This document shows positions 44,427-53,291 of a DNA stretch of 64,000 bases, one piece after another. The position numbers were made by a program, and so were the translations under genes. The notes beneath the pieces are model-generated. The model did no database searches, was not told where the DNA came from, and saw only the letters and a program-made list of their open reading frames with translations. The first letter of the stretch is position 1; every line of letters begins with the position of its first letter. The DNA lies in the NCBI GenBank assembly GCA_028532765.1, contig JAQQAR010000015.1, positions 1 to 64,000 of the forward strand, read 5' to 3'. The stretch is from Sphaerochaetaceae bacterium (GTDB taxonomy: Bacteria > Spirochaetota > Spirochaetia > Sphaerochaetales > Sphaerochaetaceae).

Positions 44427-45276
44427 GTGGATAGTGCCTTTACTCATGGTACTGCTTGTCTCATGCGGTACCAAGGTAGACTCCAGCCAGGCTGGGCGTG
44501 AGATAACGGTGGTTGCACTCTCCTCCTCCTTGGCTGAACTCTGGATCCTCTCAGGGGGTAATGTTGCAGCTACAACTGATGATGCCTTCCAGGAACACCC
44601 CGTTGGTGTGAGTGAGGATTGCATCAATCTGGGTACGGTCAAGGACCCCAGCATAGAACAAATCCTCTCCCTAGACCCGGATCTGGTCTTGCTCTCCCCA
44701 CTACTTCCAAGTCACCAAGGTATCAAGGGTCAGCTGGAATCGTTCCAGATAGAGTGCAAAGCCTTTGATCTTGATACACTGGAACTTTACCTGGAAGCCT
44801 TGCGGTGGTGTAGCGAGATGATAGGAAATGATTATGCCTACTGGACTCATGGCAAGGAGACAGCAACACGCGCTCAATCAATCATCTCATCGTTTTCCCC
44901 TTCTCAAGAAGAACGAGTTCTCTTGCTCAGAGCCCATAGCACCAAGGTAAAAGCGCTTGATGAACGTTCCCTGGTAGGGGCCATGCTTCGAGACCTGGAG
45001 ATCGAGACACTCTCTGACCAGTACCCTTCCCTTCTTGATCAACTGAGCTGGGAGATTATCTTGAAAGAGGACCCCACTCTGATCCTGGTTGTCCCCATGG
45101 GGGATGTTTCACTAGCAGAAGTACAGGCACAGATCTTGATCCGTGACAACCCTATTCTCTCCAACGTGCAGGCAATCAAGACAGGCAATGTACAGCTACT
45201 GCCAAAAGCATTGTTCGGCTACAAGCCAAACGATAGATGGGATGAAAGTTATGCATATCTTACCTCACTCTTCTAA
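44413..45276 (+). CDS. Binding lipoprotein of a FecBCD/BtuF-type ABC importer
   Basis: A 288-residue class III periplasmic binding protein. The signal peptide ends in the lipobox LLVSC, so it is a lipoprotein. It has the SLDPDLVLLSPLLPSHQG segment and the FGYKPNDRWDES C-terminus typical of the iron-siderophore/heme/corrinoid family. Start at 44413 with GAGG seven bases upstream, inside the sulfite reductase gene (14-base overlap). The ligand could be a siderophore, heme or a corrinoid; coupling to a siroheme enzyme is suggestive but not proof. Confidence 0.85.
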   Translation: MKPCKWIVPLLMVLLVSCGTKVDSSQAGREITVVALSSSLAELWILSGGNVAATTDDAFQEHPVGVSEDCINLGTVKDPSIEQILSLDPDLVLLSPLLPSHQGIKGQLESFQIECKAFDLDTLELYLEALRWCSEMIGNDYAYWTHGKETATRAQSIISSFSPSQEERVLLLRAHSTKVKALDERSLVGAMLRDLEIETLSDQYPSLLDQLSWEIILKEDPTLILVVPMGDVSLAEVQAQILIRDNPILSNVQAIKTGNVQLLPKALFGYKPNDRWDESYAYLTSLF

Positions 45277-46255
45277 GGGAAAACTCACCGGGCTGTTCGC
45301 TCTCGCTTTAGCCGGTGCATGTTATTCGCTTTGCAGGGGGGCTGTTGACCTCTCACCTCAGGAGTTGCTCTCAGGGTTGATGTCAAGTCTTACAAATGGG
45401 GGAAGCCTTTCCATGATCATGCATCTACGCATGGTCCGTATAGCTTCCGCACTCCTGTGTGGCAGTGCACTCTCGCTCTCAGGTTCCTTGTTGCAACAGA
45501 CCCTGAACAACCCCATGGCCGGGCCAAGCATCTTGGGAATAAACGCATCAGCGGCGCTCTCGGTACTACTTGGTATGCTCCTCTTTCCTTCTCTTGCACA
45601 GCTCTTGCCGCTTTTCTCTTCAATTGGTGCACTCGTCGGTAGTTTGATCGTATTCTCTCTCGCAGCCATGTATCGATTCAGCAGACTCACCCTCATACTC
45701 AGTGGTATTGCCTTATCGACAGTGCTTGGTGCTGTCAGTGATGCCTTATTGACAATCTTTCCTGATCTTGTAGCCGTGAAAGTTGACTTTCTTGTTGGTT
45801 CTTTTGCCCATATCACGTCCGCTCAGCTTTCCTTGCTCTCTCCTCTCTTAGTGATGACCATGCTCATCGCCTGCCTGATGGGTCGTCCGCTCACGATGCT
45901 CAGTCTTGGCGATGAGTGTGCAACATCTCTTGGCCTCAGGGTCAATCGGGTTCGTCTCTTGCTTTTGGCTTTAAGTGCGATACTTAGTGCGCTTGCGATC
46001 AGTTTATGTGGTCTGGTCGGGTTCCTTGGGCTGTTGGTACCCCACATAGCCAGAAGAATGATACCAGCCCACGAGGCACTCCATCTTCCCTTCACCGCCT
46101 TGCTTGGTGGGTGTATCGCCCTATTCGCAGATACCACTGCCCGATTGGTATTCGCACCCTATGAGCTACCGGTAGGTATTGTACTCTCTGCTCTGGGAGG
46201 ACCAAGCTTCCTGGTTGTCTTGATCAAGTACAGACGAGGAGATAGGCATGCTTGA
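45242..46255 (+). CDS. FecCD-type ABC transporter permease
   Basis: A polytopic protein of about ten helices with the family motif LRMVRIASALLCGSALSLSGSLLQQTLNNPMAGPSILGIN in several parts and GLVGFLGLLVPHIARR. Two starts are possible, 45242 and 45251, both inside the end of the binding-protein gene; neither has a strong ribosome binding site, so translation is probably coupled. It forms the membrane channel of the importer. Confidence 0.92.
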   Translation: MKVMHILPHSSKGKLTGLFALALAGACYSLCRGAVDLSPQELLSGLMSSLTNGGSLSMIMHLRMVRIASALLCGSALSLSGSLLQQTLNNPMAGPSILGINASAALSVLLGMLLFPSLAQLLPLFSSIGALVGSLIVFSLAAMYRFSRLTLILSGIALSTVLGAVSDALLTIFPDLVAVKVDFLVGSFAHITSAQLSLLSPLLVMTMLIACLMGRPLTMLSLGDECATSLGLRVNRVRLLLLALSAILSALAISLCGLVGFLGLLVPHIARRMIPAHEALHLPFTALLGGCIALFADTTARLVFAPYELPVGIVLSALGGPSFLVVLIKYRRGDRHA

Positions 46256-46997
46256 AGCCAAACACCTTAGTGGAGGATACCCAGGGAAAACGGTTATCCA
46301 GAATGTCTCCCTTTCCTTCGCAAAAGGGGAGCTCATAGCAATACTGGGCTTGAATGGAAGTGGTAAATCTACGCTTCTGAAGATTCTCTCCGGTTTGCTG
46401 GAGAAAGAAAAGGGAACCTTGTTTCTGGACGGGAAACCTCTAGATGACTATGCACCAAGGCATTTGGGCAGACTAATTGCCTATCATGGGCAACGTCATG
46501 AAATTCCAGATATGAATACAAGAACCCTGCTTGCCCACAGTCGATTTCCTTATCAAGGATTTATCAGAAAACTGCAAGACAAGGATCAGAAAGCCATTGA
46601 ATGTGCAATTGATCGAATGCAGATACAGCATGTACTGGATACCCCTCTTAAGCACTTGAGTGGAGGATATCAGCAACGCTCATTTCTCGCGATGACCCTT
46701 GCAAGGGAAGCAGACTATCTCCTTTTTGATGAGCCGGATGCCCATCTAGATATCTCACAAATGTATATGGTCCACCAGCTCCTGCAGGACCTGGCATCTG
46801 AGGGTCACTGCGTTGTGGCTTCCCTGCACGACCTCTCAGAAGCCTTGAGGATTGCTAGTAGGATCATCCTTATCGACCAACAAACGGTCGTATTTGATGG
46901 GAAGCCCCAAGACGCAGTTGCCTGTGGGATACTCGAAAAAATCTTTCGTGTGGCTATCAAAAGATATGATACTTTCTACCGGTTTTCACTGCGTTGA
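46248..46997 (+). CDS. ABC transporter ATPase (FecE/BtuD type)
   Basis: A 249-residue ATPase with Walker A GLNGSGKST, signature LSGGYQQRSF, Walker B YLLFDEP followed by DAHLD, and the H-loop SLHDLSEA. It begins eight bases inside the permease gene with GAGGAG upstream. The late region has the length of siderophore and vitamin B12 ATPases. It completes the importer linked to sulfite reductase. Confidence 0.95.
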   Translation: MLEAKHLSGGYPGKTVIQNVSLSFAKGELIAILGLNGSGKSTLLKILSGLLEKEKGTLFLDGKPLDDYAPRHLGRLIAYHGQRHEIPDMNTRTLLAHSRFPYQGFIRKLQDKDQKAIECAIDRMQIQHVLDTPLKHLSGGYQQRSFLAMTLAREADYLLFDEPDAHLDISQMYMVHQLLQDLASEGHCVVASLHDLSEALRIASRIILIDQQTVVFDGKPQDAVACGILEKIFRVAIKRYDTFYRFSLR

Positions 46998-47045
46998 CCA
47001 AGGAGGCCCTTACCGTCTACAGTGACAGGCGAGGTAGTTTCCAGC

Positions 47046-48410
47046 ATGCAAATTTCCAGCTTTGAAGATGTAATTAGCTTCACCGAGCAGTTCACCAACC
47101 TCGAGAAGCAGACGTCCCACTACACCACTCGTACCTATCGACTTGACAGGATGCACGACCTGTTGGCCCACTTGGGCAATCCTGAACGGGCTTTCAAGAA
47201 AATTCATCTTGCAGGGTCAAAAGGAAAGGGTTCAACAGCAAGCTATCTGGCAAGTGCCCTGACTGCCATGGGTTATAAAACAGGCTTATACCTTTCTCCT
47301 CATCTGGTCGATTACCGGGAGCGGTTTACCCTAAGTGGTACCTTCTTTGACGATTCCTTGCTCGTTTCAACGGGCCAGGAGTTGGCAGACAGCATTGAAG
47401 GATTCACCTTTCGCGATGAATGGGGGGAGACCAACCCCACCACATTTGAACTCTTCACCGCCTATGCATATCTGCTCTTCAAGAACAGTGGCTGTAGCTG
47501 GGCGATTATTGAGACCGGCCTTGGTGGACGTCTTGATGCAACCAATACCATCATCCCTGAGGCAAGTGTTCTCTGCCCCATTGAGCTGGAGCATACCAAG
47601 ATTCTCGGCTCTACCATCAGGGAAATTGCCACAGAGAAAAGCAAGATCATCAAGAGAGGAGTACCTGTATTCATTGGCCTCGAAGAGGGTGAAGCCTTGG
47701 ATGTATTCCTCACTGAAGCAGAGGAGCAACACAGCACTCCCTACCTACTCAAGGAACACCTGGGCACCCTGACAAGCAGCACCACCAGTGAAGGCGAGCA
47801 GGTCCACTACCGGTGGAAGAATGGGGAGGAGGAACATCTCTGCCTTTCCATGCGAGGATTGGTCCAGGCACAGAATAGTGCACTTGCCATGCTTGTCCTG
47901 AAGACACTCAATCTCTTTGACCAGGCGATGCTCCCTGCCATCGAGTCAAATCAGATACCAGGGAGATTCCAGCAGCTCTCAAAAGATCCCTGCCTCTATG
48001 TGGATGGTGCACACACCACCCGCTCCCTGCAGGCCCTGCTCTCTTCCTTCTCCAGCCTTCATCCCACCAAGGAAAATACAGTCATTTTTGGAGCACTGGA
48101 GGACAAGGATCATACCCACATGCTCTCACTCCTGCTCGACTATTTCCAGAAAATCATCATCAGCAGGCCAGGGACTTTCAAGAAGAGTGATATCAACCAA
48201 CTGCATGAGCTTCTCTTGGAGCTTGCCGCCAAACGAGAAAAACAGTACGAAATTCTTTTAATTGAGGACAATCTCTCAGCATTGAAAGAAGCACTTTCCC
48301 ATACGGCAAAGGAAGGGGCCATCCTTACCTGTGGATCATTCTACCTTGCCGGAGGTATAACATCTGCCTATGAGCAGGTCAGGAGTTCACATGAGTCTCA
48401 ACTGGCGTGA
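47046..48410 (+). CDS. folC: Folylpolyglutamate synthase / dihydrofolate synthase
   Basis: Mur-ligase-fold enzyme adding glutamate to folates, and probably joining dihydropteroate and glutamate. It has the P-loop HLAGSKGKGSTASYLAS, the SPHLVDYRERF segment, and the DATN motif in GGRLDATNTI. About 454 aa. I choose the ATG at 47046 (GAGG eleven bases upstream); a GTG at 47022 would add eight residues and AGGAGG at 47001 is too far from it. First gene of a rightward run with rqcH, a Memo-like gene and a pseudokinase-like gene. Confidence 0.92.
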   Translation: MQISSFEDVISFTEQFTNLEKQTSHYTTRTYRLDRMHDLLAHLGNPERAFKKIHLAGSKGKGSTASYLASALTAMGYKTGLYLSPHLVDYRERFTLSGTFFDDSLLVSTGQELADSIEGFTFRDEWGETNPTTFELFTAYAYLLFKNSGCSWAIIETGLGGRLDATNTIIPEASVLCPIELEHTKILGSTIREIATEKSKIIKRGVPVFIGLEEGEALDVFLTEAEEQHSTPYLLKEHLGTLTSSTTSEGEQVHYRWKNGEEEHLCLSMRGLVQAQNSALAMLVLKTLNLFDQAMLPAIESNQIPGRFQQLSKDPCLYVDGAHTTRSLQALLSSFSSLHPTKENTVIFGALEDKDHTHMLSLLLDYFQKIIISRPGTFKKSDINQLHELLLELAAKREKQYEILLIEDNLSALKEALSHTAKEGAILTCGSFYLAGGITSAYEQVRSSHESQLA

Positions 48411-49824
48411 GATAGCACTTATCCTGGAGGAACTGCCCCTGGTGGGCAGTTCATTGCAGCGCACTACCCAACATGATTTTCACTCTCTTAGCTGGCACTT
48501 CTATCACCCTGAGGCAGGGAGATGGACTCTATACACCGAGGTAGGCACCCCTTTCAGCCGACTCCATGAACTTAAGAAACCCATTAGTGCAAACCAGATG
48601 GGAAAAACAGCCAAGCTCCAACGTTTTATCCAATTTTGTCGTGCAAATCTGGAGGGTGCCAAGGTTGAATCAGTCTATCAACAACCCTTTGACCGGGTTG
48701 TGCGCCTTCGAATGGACAACCATGGCACGATACTGAATCTCTATCTTCGCTTCTACAGTGGACCAGGTGCAAATATCCTGGTCACTGATGAGAGTGATAT
48801 CCTCCTTGACCTGCTGTACAGGCGTCCTGGAAGAGAGGAGCAGAGTGGACAACCATTCACACTCCCTGAGCCGAAAGCGGAAGAGGGAAAAGCGTTCCTT
48901 GTCAGAGAGAGAACCGGCGATTCCTTCAATGAGCAGATTGAGGAAGCATACGGAGAGCAGAGCAATACACTCACCCGTGAAGAGCTGGCTACACGTGTTG
49001 AACGAAAGATGGAACGGGAGCTCAAGAGCCTGAATACTACACTCGGCAGTCTTATACGTACCAGTGCGAACACTCAGGATTTCATGCATTTCAAGAAGTT
49101 CGGCGATCTTCTCAGTGCAAACCAACACCTACTCAAAGGTACAATGGATGAAATAACGCTGGAAGATTGGGAGACGGGAAAGCCATTAACCATACCCCTT
49201 GATGACAAGATCCTCTCTCGCGAGAATATTCATCTCTACTATGAGAAATACCAGAAAGCCAAGAAAACCCACGAGAATGCCATCACAGAGGTTGAGAAAA
49301 CCAAAGCGCTCATTGCCCAGAGAGAAGCACACTATCTGGCGCTCCTTGATCCCAACCGTGACCAACTACAGGCGATCAGGAGCCTGACAAAGGAACTGGA
49401 AGAGAGCTCTGGGAGTGAGACACAAAAAAAGCAGAGTCCGGGCCTTACCATCCAAAGTGGTTCGTTCACCCTGCTTGTTGGCCGCAATGCCAAGGAAAAC
49501 GACGAATTACTCCGTCACTACGTGAAGGGAAATGACTACTGGATGCATACCCGTGATGTCCCTGGGGGGTATGTTTTCATCAAGTACATCAGGGGAAAGA
49601 GTGTCCCTCTGGAGGTCCTGCTTGATGCAGCAAACCTAGCGCTTGTTTTCAGCAAGGCAAAGAATCAGGGTCGTGCAGATCTATACTATACCCAGGTAAA
49701 ACACCTAAGAAGAGCAAAGGGAGGGAAAACCGGGACGGTTCTGCCCACTCAGGAGAAAAACTTGACAGTTACACTGGACGAAGGGAGACTTTCACGATTA
49801 CTTTTAGGACATGAGCATGCTTGA
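48391..49824 (+). CDS. rqcH: NFACT-family protein, ribosome quality control factor RqcH
   Basis: A 477-residue homologue of RqcH/Rqc2/FbpA. The NFACT-N domain covers about 1-190, a coiled coil about 290-345, and the NFACT-R domain is seen in GRNAKENDELLRHYVKGNDYWMHTRD and VPGGYVFIK. The D101-R102 pair in PFDRVVRL matches the D-R residues needed by Bacillus RqcH to recruit tRNA-Ala for alanine tailing of stalled peptides, so it should be active. The chain is about 90 residues shorter than the Bacillus protein. GGAG precedes the ATG; it overlaps folC by 20 bases. Confidence 0.9.
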   Translation: MSLNWREIALILEELPLVGSSLQRTTQHDFHSLSWHFYHPEAGRWTLYTEVGTPFSRLHELKKPISANQMGKTAKLQRFIQFCRANLEGAKVESVYQQPFDRVVRLRMDNHGTILNLYLRFYSGPGANILVTDESDILLDLLYRRPGREEQSGQPFTLPEPKAEEGKAFLVRERTGDSFNEQIEEAYGEQSNTLTREELATRVERKMERELKSLNTTLGSLIRTSANTQDFMHFKKFGDLLSANQHLLKGTMDEITLEDWETGKPLTIPLDDKILSRENIHLYYEKYQKAKKTHENAITEVEKTKALIAQREAHYLALLDPNRDQLQAIRSLTKELEESSGSETQKKQSPGLTIQSGSFTLLVGRNAKENDELLRHYVKGNDYWMHTRDVPGGYVFIKYIRGKSVPLEVLLDAANLALVFSKAKNQGRADLYYTQVKHLRRAKGGKTGTVLPTQEKNLTVTLDEGRLSRLLLGHEHA

Positions 49825-50659
49825 CAGTTACCACCATATGATCTTCTACCCTGAGGACCAAGAAACACTCTCCCTTGCAACGGCAAAGAGAGAGGCGAAA
49901 GTGTATCTACGCTCTCTTCCCTCTGCAATTCTTGTACCTCATGCGGCCTACCAGTTTTCGCTGGAGGCTCTGCATAGGAGCTTTTCAGTGGCAGGGAGGC
50001 TGAAGCCCTCCTTAATAGTTTTCCTTGGGCCCTTGCACCAGGAAGTGCTGGAAGCAGATGCTCCATCTTTCCTGTTCACCAGCAGTATGGAAGGTATATC
50101 CATAGCCGGTGTGGAACATCGCTTTGCAACTACCTTGATCAAGGAGCTCACTGCCTCCCATGCTCCTTTCTTCACCCAGGAAGACAGTTACCTGGTAGAG
50201 GAGCCTGCTCTTGAGCTGACGCTTCCCATGATTCACAGCTACTTCCCTGATGTTCCGGTACTTCCCATTCTTGCTTCCTCATGTACCAGTGAACAAATAC
50301 AGACCTATCAAAAGGTTCTTGAGTCTGTCTTAAGGCAAGAGAAGAATGTGCTGTTCATCGTTTCGGCCAATGCAAATGCCCTACTGCCATCCCCGCAAGC
50401 GGAGGAAGATGCAAGGACTTTCATTTCCCGTCTTAGGACAGGTGTGAGCCTCCTGGAAAACAGGAGAGGAGAGAGGATAAGCAGCTGCAATAGCTCGAGC
50501 TTGGAAGCACTACGCAAGCTGACCGTTCTCTCTGGGAACTGGACAATGGGTGGATACTTTGGCAAGCAAGGTGAACAACCAGAGATCAAGGATTATAACG
50601 ATATGAAGGAAAAACATGTTTGGCACATCAGTGCATATCAAGGAGAAACGAATGCATAA
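49811..50659 (+). CDS. Memo-like (AmmeMemoRadiSam system protein B) family protein
   Basis: A 282-residue protein of the MEMO1 / extradiol-dioxygenase-like fold. HMIFYPEDQETL, the first metal histidine in ILVPHAAYQFS and the second in FLGPLHQEVLE fit the family. The third metal histidine, normally in an S-D-x-S-H strand, is replaced here: the strand reads FIVSANANALL. So metal binding and activity may be altered. The usual partners (system A protein and radical SAM protein) are absent. It overlaps rqcH by 14 bases. Confidence 0.75.
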   Translation: MSMLDSYHHMIFYPEDQETLSLATAKREAKVYLRSLPSAILVPHAAYQFSLEALHRSFSVAGRLKPSLIVFLGPLHQEVLEADAPSFLFTSSMEGISIAGVEHRFATTLIKELTASHAPFFTQEDSYLVEEPALELTLPMIHSYFPDVPVLPILASSCTSEQIQTYQKVLESVLRQEKNVLFIVSANANALLPSPQAEEDARTFISRLRTGVSLLENRRGERISSCNSSSLEALRKLTVLSGNWTMGGYFGKQGEQPEIKDYNDMKEKHVWHISAYQGETNA

Positions 50660-52124
50660 GATGAGCCGGACCTTTCCCTGTGAGATTGATGGACAGAAGA
50701 TGCAATGCATTGTGATAGGCCCTCAATCAATGGATCTTCCCTCCTACCTACTGCAGGGAGAAAAAGCCTGTGGTTATATCTATGAGGACGGAACTCTCAC
50801 AAAATGGTATTGGAAGGGGTTAAGTGTATTCGAAGGAGAGCGCTGTCTCTACTTTGATCCGCTGCCCTTGTTTCCTTTTTCAGACATTGCCACCAGCAAA
50901 CGATCCGAGGCTCTGACCTTGGTCAGGGACCTTGCTCGAGCACTGGAATCACTGCCCTACTCCTTCCTTGACCTCTCAAGCGGCATTCTTCCGCTTTGGA
51001 GAGTATGGGGTATGGAAGATGGTAGATTATTGATCCTTCCCCAGGATTTGGCAGACCTCTTTGCTGCCTGCAGTGATGAGGAGACCCGTTACTTCCATAG
51101 CTCCTCATGGGTACATCATGGACTACATCAGCCTTTCACACTCTGCGACCAGATGGCCAGCCTTCTCTACTATGCAGCCTTGGGTTTTCCACCATTCTAT
51201 GACAAAGACAGCAGGGAGGACTCTTTCAGACCACTCCCCTTATCCCTTACAGGAGTCTCGCTACCGCAAACAACCATACAGTTCATCGACCGAACGCTTT
51301 CCTTAAGCCTAACCAAGCAGAGGGATGCTGTCATGAACAAGGAGCCCCAGAAGGCACTGTCCTGGTTCCTTTCCCAGACAGAATCCTTGCAATGGACACT
51401 GGAAGCTACCGACTCGGTAAAAAGCAGGGAGTCACTCAATACAGTACCAGCCTGTGCCTCATTCCTGGAAGGTCAACACAAACGAGCGAAACGACGGGTT
51501 TTCTGGAGAAAGAAAGGTTGGTTGGTCATTACCATTGCAGCAATCATTATCTCAGTGAGCTGGTTCACCACCACACGGATACAGGAATCGCGCAAGCCAC
51601 CCTACACTGCCGGCATGGAACCAATGCAGATCATTGAGGCGTATTATGACAGCATGAATGAACTAAGCTTGGAGAAGATGGAGGCTTCCCTTGCAAAAGG
51701 GGTAAAGAACCCAGCATCAATGGAAGTCACCAACCTCTATGTTACCCGTCAGACCAGGCAAGCCTATGAGGGTATCAATACGCAAATCGATCCCAATGAT
51801 TGGATAGCAGAAGGTAGACCTCCCATCTTGGCGGGAACCTTCCTCTATGGCATTACCGATCTCTCCATCGAGCAGATTGGAGAGAACAGATATCTGGCAA
51901 AGGGGATCATGTGGACTCCCTACGCCTACAGCGATGAGGAACCAGAGCCAAATGCTACAGCTACTGCGGTGTATACCTATGAACTGAATCAGGAATTCTC
52001 AGTTGAAATGGGAGAAAGAGGATGGTATGAGATTACCGATATCGGCAGGGCCTCGGTGCAACCGTTGGAAAAGCTGATGGTGGAAACCTACATCAAGAAC
52101 AGCAATACTGCTCAATCTCAGTAA
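50652..52124 (+). CDS. Pseudokinase-like single-pass membrane protein
   Basis: A 490-residue protein with a cytoplasmic region (1-280), a basic stretch HKRAKRRVFWRKK, one membrane helix (about 289-305) and an outside domain of about 185 residues. The cytoplasmic part resembles a protein-kinase C-lobe: LVRDLARALESLP like helix E, GRLLILPQDLADLF at the activation segment place, and DQMASLLYYAALGFPPF like the helix F-G region. No HRD, DFG or glycine loop is visible, so it would be a pseudokinase. This is a fold guess; the safe label is unknown membrane protein. AAGGAG precedes the ATG, inside the Memo-like gene end. Confidence 0.6.
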   Translation: MHKMSRTFPCEIDGQKMQCIVIGPQSMDLPSYLLQGEKACGYIYEDGTLTKWYWKGLSVFEGERCLYFDPLPLFPFSDIATSKRSEALTLVRDLARALESLPYSFLDLSSGILPLWRVWGMEDGRLLILPQDLADLFAACSDEETRYFHSSSWVHHGLHQPFTLCDQMASLLYYAALGFPPFYDKDSREDSFRPLPLSLTGVSLPQTTIQFIDRTLSLSLTKQRDAVMNKEPQKALSWFLSQTESLQWTLEATDSVKSRESLNTVPACASFLEGQHKRAKRRVFWRKKGWLVITIAAIIISVSWFTTTRIQESRKPPYTAGMEPMQIIEAYYDSMNELSLEKMEASLAKGVKNPASMEVTNLYVTRQTRQAYEGINTQIDPNDWIAEGRPPILAGTFLYGITDLSIEQIGENRYLAKGIMWTPYAYSDEEPEPNATATAVYTYELNQEFSVEMGERGWYEITDIGRASVQPLEKLMVETYIKNSNTAQSQ

Positions 52125-53043
52125 GTATTGAACCCTTATCAGCAGGATCCATCCACATTACTTCTGAAAAGCTCTTGAAAAATGTCATCTGCCGCTTCGC
52201 ATAGAAGCGGCTGTTTCTCTCTATCTGGTCGGCAATGATGGAACGGGACCACTCGCCATGTTCCATTGCCTGAAAGAATTCCTTGTAGCCAATACCTTGC
52301 AATCCTGGCCAGGAACTTTCAGCTCCCATCCTTAAAAGGGAACGAATCTCATCCTCCAGGCCCTCGTCGAACATCATCTTGATCCTCAGGCTAAGCCTAC
52401 TGCGGAGAAGAGCGCTATCACGCACCAGGCCAATAACCAGAGGCTGCATACCATTTCTGGCAGCGGTGGGGAGAGAAAAGCTGCTCAGGGGTTTACCACT
52501 TGCCTCATAGACTTCCAAGGCCCTACTTACCCGGTACATGTCACTGGGATGAATTCGCTCGGCAGAGATGGGGTCCACCTCACCAAGACGCTTATAAGCC
52601 CACTCATTTCCCTTTGCTTCAATCTCTGCAGATACTTGGGCTCGAATGGAATCATCACTGGGAGGGGCCTCACTGAGGCCGTAGAGAAAATGTTTGAAGT
52701 AATAGGCGGTTCCACCACTGATGACGGGGATTTTCCCTTCCCGGTGGATCTTCTCACATGCCTCATCTGCATAGGTGATGAAATCCCCTACACTGAACTG
52801 CTCCCATGGGTCCTGCACATCAATGAGATGGTGAGTTATCGCATTCTGTACTTCCTTGGAAGCCTTTGCCGAACCTATGTCCAGATGCCGGTAGACTTGG
52901 ATGGAGTCTGCGTTGATAACAGAAAACCTCTGCGGATCGAGATCCAGCAGAAGTTCTGTTTTTCCGACCCCAGTGGGACCGAAGAGAAAAATAATGCGGC
53001 TGAAAGCTGTGCTACTCGTCAGACTCTTCGAAATGGATTTCAC
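52093..53043 (-). CDS. miaA: tRNA dimethylallyltransferase
   Basis: Adds dimethylallyl to A37 of tRNAs reading UNN codons. P-loop FLFGPTGVGKTELL, then the INADSIQVYRHLDIGSAK segment, HHLIDVQDPWEQFSV, ISGGTAYYFKHFLYG and GLQGIGYKEF, all typical. The start is uncertain: the frame is open to 53112 but that overlaps rpoZ by 100 bases. A GTG at 53043 overlaps rpoZ by about 30 bases and leaves a 17-residue leader before the P-loop domain; no strong ribosome binding site is seen, so translation coupled to rpoZ is likely. The end overlaps the pseudokinase-like gene by 32 bases, tail to tail. Confidence 0.9.
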   Translation of the reverse strand: MKSISKSLTSSTAFSRIIFLFGPTGVGKTELLLDLDPQRFSVINADSIQVYRHLDIGSAKASKEVQNAITHHLIDVQDPWEQFSVGDFITYADEACEKIHREGKIPVISGGTAYYFKHFLYGLSEAPPSDDSIRAQVSAEIEAKGNEWAYKRLGEVDPISAERIHPSDMYRVSRALEVYEASGKPLSSFSLPTAARNGMQPLVIGLVRDSALLRSRLSLRIKMMFDEGLEDEIRSLLRMGAESSWPGLQGIGYKEFFQAMEHGEWSRSIIADQIERNSRFYAKRQMTFFKSFSEVMWMDPADKGSILTEIEQYCCS

Positions 53044-53212
53044 CTTTGAGTGCTCTTGTGAGGACTTCGCTGACAATCTTGCCATTGTTTTTCTCAATTT
53101 CTTCGCCACCACATCCTGGGTTGCTCAAGATATTGGCTTCTTTGATGGCTACACAGGTTATCTGGTAGATATTATCTTCATAGTCAATAAGACTGTTGAG
53201 TGGAATGCTCAC
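53012..53212 (-). CDS. rpoZ: RNA polymerase omega-like subunit, short spirochaetal form
   Basis: A 66-residue acidic protein (MSIPLNSLIDYEDNIYQIT, ANILSNPG, then NNGKIVSEVLTRALKGEIHFE). The VSEVLTRAL helix and preceding NNGK turn match the omega/RPB6 conserved core, which binds the beta-prime C-terminus. Assignment rests on this short similarity. The start is GTG at 53212 with AAGGAG seven bases upstream. Promoter TTGACA-16-GATAGT precedes it. It is followed by miaA with overlap. Confidence 0.7.
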   Translation of the reverse strand: MSIPLNSLIDYEDNIYQITCVAIKEANILSNPGCGGEEIEKNNGKIVSEVLTRALKGEIHFEESDE

Positions 53213-53250
53213 CTCGTAACTCCTTGATTGTAAAAGGTCACTTTGCTACA

Positions 53251-53278
53251 ACTATCTAATCATAGAGATTTTTGTCAA
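53251..53278 (-). promoter_or_regulatory. Promoter of rpoZ-miaA
   Basis: On the minus strand a consensus TTGACA (53278-53273), 16 bases, GATAGT (53256-53251). Confidence 0.55.
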
Positions 53279-53291
53279 TAATGTACAGCCC

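Noticed and set aside
53044-53112. Longer miaA frame starting with MVAKKLRK
   Set aside because: It would overlap rpoZ by about 100 bases and adds a tail not found in MiaA proteins.
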